A DNA stretch of 64,000 nt from positions 268,978,622 through 269,042,621 of the forward strand of contig NC_050096.1 in NCBI RefSeq assembly GCF_902167145.1, read 5' to 3'. The translations under genes were made by a program, and so were the position numbers. Below the pieces are notes generated by a model. It made no database searches. It saw only the letters and a program-made list of their open reading frames with translations, and was not told where the DNA came from. Shown in pieces: positions 55,236 to 64,000 of this stretch. Position 1 is the stretch's first letter. Every line of letters starts with the position of its first letter. Source of the DNA: Zea mays (taxonomy: Eukaryota > Streptophyta > Magnoliopsida > Poales > Poaceae).

Positions 55236-57674
55236 ACCATGCAGGTGCCTCGAGATGGACTGGAGACCCTGGGAGAGCTTAAGATGGTTAATTCAAACTC
55301 TATGCTTAAGCTATCAATTTTAATGTCTATTTATTGACCCAAGGTTGAATTATTGTGCAATACTAATCCCATGTTCATCTCGAGTTAAATAAGTTGTAGA
55401 TGTCCTTGATCATTATTGGTGAATCAAGCGAAGGACTTTGATGAGAATCTACAACTTGCTCTCTACCCGTGTATCTTAAGTGCATTATTTCTAATCAGCA
55501 TTGCTTTTAAGTTGGATTGTCGTGCTATACCTATCCTTGGAGTAGTTATGCTTTTGAGATTGCTTGTGTTGAATATCTTTCAATTAATGATCCATGATTT
55601 TCAAGATCATAATCATGCTTGCTTAATCGTAACTGTGTGCTTTATAGGGAATATCTCTTGAATCATTCAATGGGTAGCTTTTCATTTGATATATCCATCA
55701 TGATTAACTCTCTTAGTGTATGTGGATAAACATGTATCTTTTTGTAAGTCATGCTATGTTTTTTTTAATGATTAACCTATGTGCAAGCATGATAGTTTTG
55801 TTTAGTCCATGTTCACATGATTACTTTGTCTTGGTACTCTGTGTATACCAAAACAAGAAATCCATGTTGTGTCTCTAATGCACCCTCTCGAGCTATGAAG
55901 TGCATGAGCAAAAGGAGCCCTAAATTGGTGACAACAGGTGCTCTCACTACACACTACCTAAAAGAATGAATATCATGGCATTCAGGTAAAAGGCAAAGGT
56001 ATGGAGAATGGAACTATGCAATTTCATTGAATATCTTGAAGTTCCGTTGATTGTGATCATAGCTATGTTCTTGCCTTTCAATTGGTAGTATCTTGGTTTA
56101 GGTAATTTATGCCTTTAAAATGTTGTTTCTTTTGTGCATCTAAGAAACCTTCTTAATCATGACATGCTTAGATATTTCGCTTTATATACATGATTGTGTT
56201 GATCTTCAATTGGTATATGCAATGATAGTTAAATATGAAGCATGTACAGGTTGAGTAAATGTTAGACTTCTGTGAGTATTCAATTGGCTTAGGTGTCACT
56301 GAGGCGTGCATTGCTGTATTTAGTCAACCTTTCATTTAGCCTTCAATTGGTGTTAAGTGGCGTTTCATTTGATATTCAAATTGGCATCTTTGGGTGATGA
56401 AAGTGGTAGAGTATGCCTTGACCAAGGTATGTTGTGATCCCCTCTAGTTCTAAGGAAGCTAGAATGTGCAAAGTGCAAGTCATTCAAATACTTGATGCAC
56501 AACTTGAGGGGGAGCACACATAACTTGTGTCTTTTGAGACTAACTGTTTCTTGAGCGATCTTGTATAGTCTCTAGGTGGAAAAGAGAAGATAAGCAAGAA
56601 ATGGAGCAATCTGGACTTGGGTACCTCTGTAAGTCAAGAAATTGGTATCTCAAGTTGTGAGTAAGTGCATATCTTTAGATTGCTCATGCTCTATAATATC
56701 TGGTGATAATAGATGCTTAAATATCATGGAGCCATGATAATAAATGAACTTTGCAATTGGTATCTTTAAATTGGTAGCCGTAATAGTTCGCTTCAATTGA
56801 CATCTTTTGATAATCATGAGATTAGAAGTTTCTTCTTGTGCCCAATACTATAACTTGTTCTAAGTTTGATGCCTTAGCAACAAGAAAAAGTAAGGATAAA
56901 GAATCAGGCACAAGTGTGAAGAAGCTCTTGAGAGATTAGATACTTTCAAGATGGGAAGTACACTACAACATGGTAAAGGTACAAAGGGAGTATTAATCTT
57001 TTTGTATATATGTATGTTGCCTAAATGTTGATCGGGCATATGCTCAATAAGTAAGGGGGAGTTTTGATAGTCGTTTTCCTCCTTAACACCCTGCTGTCCC
57101 TTGACATCATCATATGTTCTTGCTTGAGTATGGTTTTTGGTGTTTGATGTCAAATGGGGAGAGAATTTGTGTATTAAAGCTTATCTCAACCGGAGAGGAA
57201 AGCTTATCCTAATGGGTGATGTGTTAGTTTGAGCTTTGCCAAGTGTGATATTCATATGTTTCTTGCAATGTTGCTCATATGGACTAGTGTTTCCGCTGCG
57301 ATGAATTATTTGGCTTCTATAGTGTAATAGATAGTCATGTGGTTAATGGTGCTTTAAGATTGTCTTAAATTAGTGTCTTAGTTTAAATTGGTATTATTTT
57401 GAATGGTGTTTAACTCTGATTATGTGCATTTGTGTGTTATAGCATCATGGTTTGAATCTTGTCTCAATGCTTCTTGCAATGTGCTAAGGTATAGAAATGT
57501 TTCGAACTGCCTAAGTATGTGCAAATTGGCGTCTGAGGCCAAAATTAGGTTCTTGAAGTAAGCACATATTTAGGGGGAGCATTCTATAAACTTAGAATTC
57601 AAAATTTGTGCTTCAAATCTTATTCTTATGTAAGCTTTAATTGTGTTGCCATCAATCACCAAAAAGGGGGAGAT
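55236..57674 (+). other. Element G long non-coding region
   Basis: About 2.4 kb, A/T-rich, in the place where pol would be. I see no protease, integrase, RT, RNase H or convincing envelope-like frame. It has GGGGGAG tracts near 56510, 57055, 57573 and 57667 (the last adjoins the 3' LTR) and at least eight AATTGGTA/AATTGGCA-like words between 56079 and 57395 that resemble the LTR/primer-binding-site junction. Confidence 0.75.
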
Positions 57675-59599
57675 TGAAAGCTCTCTTGTGAGTTTTGGTG
57701 TTTGGATGACAACTCAATTAAAGGACTAACAAGTGTACTAAGTGTTGAACAGGTGCTTAAGGTAAAGTCTACAAGGTTCAACACAAGTGAACAAATGTGA
57801 TGGTCCAAGAACTGGATTATGGATACATAATGGACATCACAAGTAAGATGGACATTGCATAAAGTGAGACTCGGGTGCGTAGCTCGGAGACAACTGATCA
57901 AGCCAAGGATGGAGGCAAGAAGAGCTTCGAGGTACCAAGTGCACGGGAGAAGGTCAAGGAGGCTGAGGAACCCAAAGCCAAGGGTGAAGAAGGAGGCTTG
58001 CAAAGTCAAGGGTGATCGAGTTGAGAACAGCTATGGCACATCAAGGATCACTACATAAGGACGTGACTTATAGCCAATGAGGTAACAGCTGCAGTCATGT
58101 GGTGTAAGTCATAAGGCTCAAGATCAAGCTCTAAGGAGGAGATCAAGGTCACTAGAAGGTGAACAAGTGTCAAAACCAGAACTGGAAGCAGCCCAAAAGA
58201 GCTAAGTTCACCTTGATCTTTAGTTTGGGTTGTTCCTATGTTTGGAGATGTTCTATGTGACCTTTACAGGATGTTGGAGCCAAGTAATGTCAATCTAGAT
58301 CAAGTCAAGCCGACTTGATGATTTATGAGTCCAACATCAAAGCTCAAGCATGTGAAATGCTATAGATTTAATGATTAAGATAAGGTATGTTTCTATACGA
58401 AGTACATTGGTTTTGTGGACTAATATACTTGTCTAAGTGTTAGAAACAGGAAGAAGAAGAAAAGAAGAGAGGTGCAAAGGGCTTGGCTATGTACAACCAT
58501 GGCAGCTCAGTCTGGCACACCGGACTGTCCGGTGGTGCACCGGACAGTGTTCGGTGCGCCAGGCTGAACTCTGGCGAACTGGCCGCTCTCGAGAATTCAC
58601 CAGCGACGTACGACTATAATTCACCGGACTGTCCGGTGTGCACCGGACTGTCCGGTGAGCCAACGGTCGGCCGGGCCAACGGTCGGCCGCGCGATCTGCG
58701 CGGGACACGTGGCCGAGCCAACGGCTAGATGGAGGCACCGGACTGTCCGGTGTGCACCGGACATGTCCGGTGCGCCAACGGCTCCAAGACTGCCAACGGT
58801 CGGCTTCGCTATAAAAGGAAAGAAATCGGGCACCGGACAGTGTCCGGTGCGCCACCCGACAGAAAGAAAGTATTGCCTTCCAAATGGGATTCCAACGGCT
58901 CCTAGGCCCCTTGTGCCTATAAAAGGGACCCCTAGGCGCCTCAAGCATTGTACAAGCGCAGCCAACAAGTATAGACTTCACTCGAATCAATTCTCACTCT
59001 CCCTCTTGTGTGTAACTCTATAGTTTGTGTAGAAGGCACAGCTATAAGCCTTAAGAGAGAGGAGAAGTGCTGCTTAGAGCTAGAGCAAGGTCTTGAGCGT
59101 ATCGTTACTCTGCCGGGGTGCTGCCAAGAAGTTTGTAAGCAGCCGCGGTTCTGTTGTAACCCCACTCAATAGTGAAAGGCTCTATCTGTCATACTGACAG
59201 ATCTGAGCAAACGGAGGAAGGAGTTGAAATAGACTCCAAGCCCAGGTGTGGCTAACTCCAACGAGGACTAGGCAAGCATTTCAGGCTTGGCCGAACCTCG
59301 GGATAAATCCTTGCGTCTGTGTGCTCTGTTCTGTATTGTACTCTGACTCTCTGTCTTACTCGCTTATATATCTGCACTTCACTACTTACTTGTGGTACTA
59401 GCTTTCCTTGAAGTGCAGGATATTCGTAAGATAGGAACTTCAATTCCACTGCAACCTACTCGAAGGGTTATTCACTCCACTGCGATCCTGTCTTCGAGTA
59501 GAGTAAGATTTAAGTTTTAAAGTAATAAGTTTTATTCGCCTATTCACCCCCCCTCTAGGCGACATCTAGATCCTGTTCCCAGGCCAAAGGGAGCTTTCA
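57675..59599 (+). repeat. Element G 3' LTR
   Basis: 1925 bp, TG...CA ends; palindromes about 58521-58855. It has GGACAGTGTCC near 58833 where the 5' copy has GGACTGTCC. Confidence 0.94.
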
Positions 59600-59906
59600 C
59601 CTCTGCCTTGGCAAAGAATAATTTCCGAGTGATGTGGTTGCAATTATATGAATGCGTGAACAGTAAAGGAATACTGTTCACTATTTATAGGCACAGGACA
59701 CATCCTGTGAACAATTACAATCATACCCCTCATAAAAGTTTACAACAGCGACTCAAACTCTTATGGACTAAAAGGTTATTCTATCTTTAAGTCGGTTTGT
59801 AATTCCGAAGCTTCATGAACGACACCCTTCGGCATCACGTACAGACAGCTTCGGTCGAAGCTGTTTCTTCCTGCAGGACCTTCGGCGACGAAGCATGGTC
59901 CCAACA
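59600..59906 (-). repeat. Element C 5' LTR, distal part
   Basis: 59600-59604 is the CCTCT target duplication of element G; 59605-59906 completes C's 5' LTR, ending on the plus strand GGTCCCAACA. Minus-strand TATA box at 59682-59689. Confidence 0.92.
59682..59689 (-). promoter_or_regulatory. TATA box, element C 5' LTR
   Basis: TATAAATA on the minus strand. In this LTR the promoter is separated from pol by the 8.2-kb element G, so the original sense transcription unit is broken. Confidence 0.65.
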
Positions 59907-60083
59907 CACATTGACATCTGACATCACTTTTTGAGAGACCACCAGCAAAAGGGAGATATCGAAGTGTTTCATGTTAGCACCGAGAACCAGCTAGCCGATA
60001 TCTTTACCAAGCCTCTAGATGAGTCGACCTTTTGCAAGCTGCGTAGTGAGCTAAATGTCTTAGATTCGCGGAACCTGGATTGA
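59907..60083 (+). pseudogene. pol: Element B pol, last codons
   Basis: 59907-59911 is the CACAT duplication; then the end of RNase H through [12 protein letters not shown] to TGA at 60081-60083. It continues the frame cut at 14712. Confidence 0.88.
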
Positions 60084-60938
60084 CTTATAGCATACATGTG
60101 TTTTATGCCTTGATCATGTTCCTTAATGCATTTTGTTGTTTATTTATGGTGTTCAAGTTGTACAAGCACTCCCCGGACCTCACAAGTCCATTTGCGAGTG
60201 ATGCACATATTTAGGGGGAGATGTGCTACAACTTGACCCTTTGAGACTAACTGTGTGCTTGAGTTTGCTTAATTTAGTCTCAAAGGGAGGTTTGAACGTG
60301 AAAAGGTGGACTTGGACCATGCAAGACTTCCACTGCACTCCGATGAGAGAGTAACTCACTCCAAGTTCATCTATGTACTCTTATTGTCTTTTTACTCTTA
60401 GTTGAAAAGTTTGGTGAGGCAATGGGGTTAAAGGGCCAAAATTGATCCCGTTTTGGTGCTTGATGCCAAAGGGGAAGAAAATAAGGCCAAAGCAAGAAAT
60501 GGATCAGCTACCACTTGAAAATTTTGAAAATAGTAGAGTTAGAGTTTTTGTGTGTCAAAATACTCTTGTGTGTCTCTTATTGTCAAAACATTGGTCTCTT
60601 GTGGGGAGAAGGCTTGATTATGGAAAAAAGGGTGTGTCTCTTATTGTCAAAACATTGGTCTCTTGTGGGGAGAAGGCTTGATTATGGAAAAACGGGGGAG
60701 TTTTTGAATCTTTGATCAATTTCTCTTGAAATATCTCTCTTTATGTTTCAACAAGTGTGTTTGACTTAGAGATAGGAAATTGAGGTTGATTTGCAAAAAC
60801 AAACCAAGTGGTGGCAAAGAATGATCCATATATGCCAAATTTGAATCAAAACAATTTTGAGTTCTCATTTGTATTGATGTTGCACTTCCTTTAGTTGCTT
60901 TTTATTGTGTTGGCATAAATCACCAAAAAGGGGGAGAT
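60084..60938 (+). other. Element B 3' untranslated region
   Basis: No gene. GGGGGAG tracts near 60214, 60693 and 60929; the last adjoins the 3' LTR. The LTR-start mimic seen in other Opie-type copies is decayed here (TTTGAACGTGAAAAGG near 60291). Confidence 0.75.
60568..60695. repeat. 64-bp tandem duplication in element B
   Basis: Two nearly exact copies, 60568-60631 and 60632-60695, each starting GTGTGTCTCTTATTGTCAAA. Elements D and E have a single copy of the related sequence, so it is private to B. Confidence 0.88.
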
Positions 60939-62095
60939 TGAAAGGGAAATGTGCCCTTGGGCCATTTCTAAGTATTTTGGTGATTGAGTGCCAACACAAG
61001 TGGACTTATGTTAATCTATGCAAAGTGATGGACAAAGTGCAAATCAAGTAAAAAGGTATGCTTCTAAGACTTAGTACATTGTTTTGGAGACTAATGTATT
61101 GTGTCCAAGTGCTGGAAACAGGAGAAATCAAGTTGGAAAAGAGATGGCTTTGTTTAGCCAAAGACAACTCGGTCTGGGTGCACCGGACAGTGTCTGGTGC
61201 GCCAGGCCGGCGTCTGTCAATTGGCTGCTCTCGTGAAGCAATTAACGGCGTACGACTATAAATCACCGGACTGTCCGGTGGTGCACCGGACTGTCCGGTG
61301 AGTCAACAGTCGGTCGGGCCAACGGTCGGCCGCAGAATCCGCGTGCGACGCGTGGCAAGCACCAACGGTCGGCTTCGCCAAAGAAGGAAAGAAATCCGCA
61401 CCGGACAGTGTCCAGTGGTGCACCAGACAGTGTCCGGTGCGCCAGGCGACAGAAGGCAAGAATTGCCTTCTTGAAATGCTCTCAACGGCTCCTAGCTGTC
61501 TTGGGGCTATAAAAGGGACCCCTAGGCGCATGGAGGAGCAGACCAAGCATTCCTTGAGCATTGTTGATCACTCACACTTCATTCTTGCGCACTTGTTCGA
61601 CATTCTTAGTTATTTGAGCTCCGTTCTAGTGAGAACCTCGAGATATTGTCTTGAGCTCAAGTTTTGGTCTTGTGTGTGCGTATTTGCTGTGGCTTTGAGT
61701 GTGTTGCTTTCCTCCCTTACTCTTGTGCTTCATATTGATTCTTATTGTAAGGGCGAGAGACTCCAAGTTGTGGAGATTCCTCGCAAACGGGAAAAGAGTA
61801 AAGTAAAGAAGAACACTGTGGTATTCAAGTTGATCATTGGATCACTTGAGAGGAGTTGAGTGCAACTCTCGTCCGTTGGGACGCCACAACGTGGAGTAGA
61901 CAAGTTTTGTACTTGGCCGAACCAGGGGATAAATCCTCGTGTCTCTTGTGCTTGTCCTTACTGTGTCTATTATGTTTCACAAGAACTCTCCTCTCTAATC
62001 ACTTGATTTCATTGTTCTAACTCTTAATCAAGTTTGTGGTGTTAAGTTTTAAGTTTTACAGTATCACCTATTCACCCCCCCTCTAGGTGCTCTCA
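60939..62095 (+). repeat. Element B 3' LTR
   Basis: 1157 bp. TATA box at 61508-61515; palindromes about 61180-61440; C-tract of 7. Followed by CAATC, the right copy of B's target duplication. Confidence 0.93.
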
Positions 62096-62316
62096 CAATC
62101 CGCATGGTGGATAATCCCGTTGAGCATAGCCGCACTAAACACATAGCCCTTCGGTATCACTTTTTGAGGGATCACCAACAAAAGGGGGATATCGAGATTG
62201 CTTATATTAACACCAAAGAACAATTAGCCGATTTCTTTACCAAGCCATTAGATGAGCAAACTTTTACCAAACTTAGTCATGAGCTAAATATTCTTGATTC
62301 TAGGAATTTTGATTGA
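62096..62316 (+). pseudogene. pol: Element A pol, last part (end of RNase H)
   Basis: 62096-62100 is the CAATC duplication. The coding sequence resumes with [15 protein letters not shown] and ends LDSRNFD with TGA at 62314-62316, matching the end of element F's pol. Confidence 0.88.
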
Positions 62317-63136
62317 AATTTTGCACACATAACTCCTTTATATACCTTTGATCATCTCTCTTTCATGTGCTATGACTAATATGGTTTCAAGAGCATTTCA
62401 TGCTAAGTCATAGATTGAAAGGGAATTGGAGTCTTCGGCGAAGACAAGGCTTCCACTCCACTCCATCGAATTATTCATCCTTCGCCGTCGCTCCGCACCG
62501 CTCTCCAATTTGGTAAAATCTTCACTCATGTATTATCTGCCAAAGGGAGAGAAAGTGAAAGGGCTTATATTTCACTCACAAGTATCCGTTTTTGGCGATT
62601 CATGCCAAAGGGGGAGAAAGTATTAGCCCAAAGCAAAAGGACCGCACCACCACCAATTTCAAAAATTTAGTCTTTCAATTTGTATTTAAAGAAGTGTTTT
62701 CAAATTGGTATCTTATTTTAATAAAATTTTCAAATTGGTATAACCCCTTTCAAAATTAATATCTAAAACCCTCTTAAACACTAAGAGGAGGATTTTATTA
62801 AGGGGGAGTTTTGTTTAGTCAAAGGATAAGCATTTGAAACAGGGGGAGAAAATTTCAAATCTTGAAAATGCTTCTCAAAATCTTATTCATTTACCTTTGA
62901 CTATTTGCAAAAAGACTTTGAAAAGAATTTACAAAAGAACTTGCAAAAACAAAACAAGTGGTGCAAGTGTGGTCCAAAATTTTAATATGAAGAAAGCATC
63001 CATGCATATCTTATGAGAATATAGATTAGTTTCATTCCAAGCAATCTTTGCACTTACCTTATGCAAACTAGTTCAATTCTGCACTCTTATATTTGCTTTG
63101 GTTTGTGTTGGCATCAATCACCAAAAAGGGGGAGAT
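62317..63136 (+). other. Element A 3' untranslated region
   Basis: No gene. TGAAAGGGAATT mimic of the LTR start at 62415-62426; GGGGGAG tracts near 62609, 62801, 62841 and 63128. Homologous to the same region of element F. Confidence 0.78.
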
Positions 63137-64000
63137 TGAAAGGGAAATAGGCTTACACCTTTTCCTAATTGATTTTGGTGGTTGAATTGCCCAACACAAA
63201 TAATTGGACTAACTAGTTTGCTCTAGATTATAAGTTTTACAGGTGCCAAAGGTTCACAACAAACCAATAAAAAGACCAAGAAAGGTTTCAAACAAAGAGA
63301 GCAAAAGACAACCCAAAGGCAGCTCTGGTCTGGCGCACCGGACTGTCCGGTGCACCACCGGATAGTGTCCGGTGCACCAGGGAACCCAACTCTGAACTTG
63401 CCACCTTCGGGAATTCTGGGAGCCACTCCGCTATAATTCACCGGACTGTCCGGTGTGCCAGCGGAGGAACGGCTACACAGCGCCAACGGTCGTCTGCAAC
63501 GAACAGTAAATGCGCTACAGTGCGCGCCTGCGCGCGCAGAAGTCAGAGCAGGCGCCAGAAGGCGCACCGGACAGTGAACAGTGACTGTCCGGTGCACCAC
63601 CGGACTGTCCGGTAGCCCAGCTGTCAGAAGCTCCAACGGTCAGAACCCAACGCCCGGGTGACGTGGCTGGCGCACCGGACTGTCCGGTGCGCCATGCGAC
63701 AGCAGCCTCCACCAACAGCTCTTTTGGTGGTTGGGGCTGTAAATACCCCCCAACCACCACACTTCAATGCATCCAAGTTTTCAGTTTTCAAACCTCATAC
63801 AAGAGCTATAGCATTCAATACAAGACACAAACAAGAGATCAAATCCTCTCCCAAGTCCAAAGATCATTCCAATCAAATAGTGACTAGTGAGAGAGACAAT
63901 TGTGTTCTTTTGAGCTCTTGCGCTTGGATTGCTTTTCTTCTTCCTTCTTTCTTGTTTCCAACTCAATTGTAATCAAGGCAAGAGACACCAATTGTGTGGT
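63137..64000 (+). repeat. Element A 3' LTR, cut by the window edge
   Basis: Starts TGAAAGGGAAATAGG after AAAAAGGGGGAGAT. It has fewer palindrome units than the 5' copy, and its TATA box position reads TGTAAATA at 63738-63745. Confidence 0.93.

Larger units (their letters stand above)
51396..59599 (+). mobile_element. Element G: gag-only, non-autonomous Sirevirus
   Basis: 8204 bp, in C's 5' LTR, target duplication CCTCT at 51391-51395 and 59600-59604. The long LTRs (about 1.92 kb) end TGAAAGCTCTC...GGGAGCTTTCA, contain the same palindromes, and are followed by ATTGGTATCGGAGC. Internally there is one intact gag and then about 2.4 kb with no protease, integrase, RT or RNase H. It fits the class of terminal-repeat elements that keep only gag and are mobilised by another element's enzymes. 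I cannot name the family. Confidence 0.92.
14713..59906 (-). mobile_element. Element C: Tat-lineage Ty3/gypsy element without gag, interrupted by D and G
   Basis: It is in minus orientation: pol reads right to left and the primer-binding site lies left of the right-hand LTR. Target duplication CACAT at 14708-14712 and 59907-59911. Own length is about 9.6 kb: 3' LTR, antisense gene, 64-bp repeats and the integrase end on the left, then protease-RT-RNase H-integrase and the 5' LTR on the right. Dual RNase H, the TTGGCGCCCACC primer-binding site and the antisense gene before the 3' LTR are Tat-lineage traits. Maize has several Tat families (Grande, Xilon/Diguus and others); I cannot choose among them. 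Confidence 0.87.
8113..62095 (+). mobile_element. Element B: Opie-type Sirevirus, interrupted by C
   Basis: LTR to LTR element inserted in A's RNase H region. The target duplication CAATC is present at 8108-8112 and 62096-62100. Own unnested length is about 8.8 kb. Gag and pol each carry point lesions, and element C (14713-59906) splits its RNase H region. The Opie assignment rests on the LTR start (TGAAAGGGAAATGTGCCC), the LTR end (GGTGCTCTCA) and Gag starting MDPKGKGMVVND; it is from memory and tentative. Confidence 0.9.
1170..64000 (+). mobile_element. Element A: Ji-type Sirevirus (Ty1/copia), interrupted by B and open at the right edge
   Basis: Element A runs from its 5' LTR (1170) through gag and pol to 8112, resumes at 62101 after element B, and enters its 3' LTR at 63137. 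Its own unnested length in the window is about 8.8 kb; the 3' LTR is cut by the window edge. It sits inside LTR fragment Z; the expected target duplication on the left is GGAAC (1165-1169), but its partner is out of view. Coding content is in copia order (protease, integrase, RT, RNase H). At least six disabling lesions make it a dead copy. The Ji name is from memory of the LTR ends and is tentative. Confidence 0.88.

Noticed and set aside
55416..55661. 81-residue hydrophobic open frame in element G, considered as an envelope-like protein
   Set aside because: It has no ATG at the start, no signal for cleavage or fusion, and lies in A/T-rich sequence. Probably chance.

Overview
The window is plant nuclear DNA made up of LTR retrotransposons, almost certainly from maize (Zea mays) or a very close relative. 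The LTRs of six of the seven elements, and of one further LTR fragment, carry arrays of the palindrome CACCGGACTGTCCGGTG, end in a C-tract followed by TCTAGG, and abut a primer-binding site of the type TTGGTATCAGAGC. All three are hallmarks of maize Sireviruses (Ty1/copia; the Opie and Ji families). I find no host gene, tRNA, rRNA or CRISPR array.

The layout is a set of nested insertions whose joints I could read base by base. An old LTR fragment (Z, 148-1169) is the substrate. Into it went A (Ji-type Sirevirus, +, 1170 to beyond 64000). Into A's RNase H coding region went B (Opie-type, +, 8113-62095, target duplication CAATC). Into B's RNase H coding region went C (Ty3/gypsy of the Tat lineage, -, 14713-59906, CACAT). 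C was hit twice: by D in its integrase (Opie-type, -, 20384-47766, GCACT) and by G in its 5' LTR (gag-only Sirevirus, +, 51396-59599, CCTCT). D was also hit twice: by E in its 3' LTR (Opie-type, +, 21275-30184, GGTGC) and by F in its reverse transcriptase (Ji-type, +, 32603-42098, GCTAG). All six internal joints show matching 5-bp target duplications.

The autonomous-type Sireviruses (A, B, D, E, F) have gag (UBN2-like domain, CCHC knuckle, long coiled coil, double WVPK motif) followed by a +1-frame pol (protease, integrase, RT, RNase H). Decay follows nesting: A is heavily broken, B moderately, while E and F have a few lesions each, D has an intact 795-codon gag and G an intact 620-codon gag. 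By my count F's LTRs differ by about five substitutions in 1.31 kb, G's by about 15 in 1.92 kb and C's by about 11 in 0.6 kb, which agrees with the order of insertion.

Points that deserve attention: (1) C lacks a capsid gag, and its pol begins about 45 bp from the LTR; (2) C carries an antisense, intron-containing gene with its own TATA box; (3) G has gag but no pol, yet has young LTRs; (4) every gag-pol junction looks like a 3' splice site, with an in-phase candidate donor inside gag; (5) palindrome number differs between the two LTRs of single elements. Family names (Opie, Ji) are from memory of their LTR ends and are tentative.
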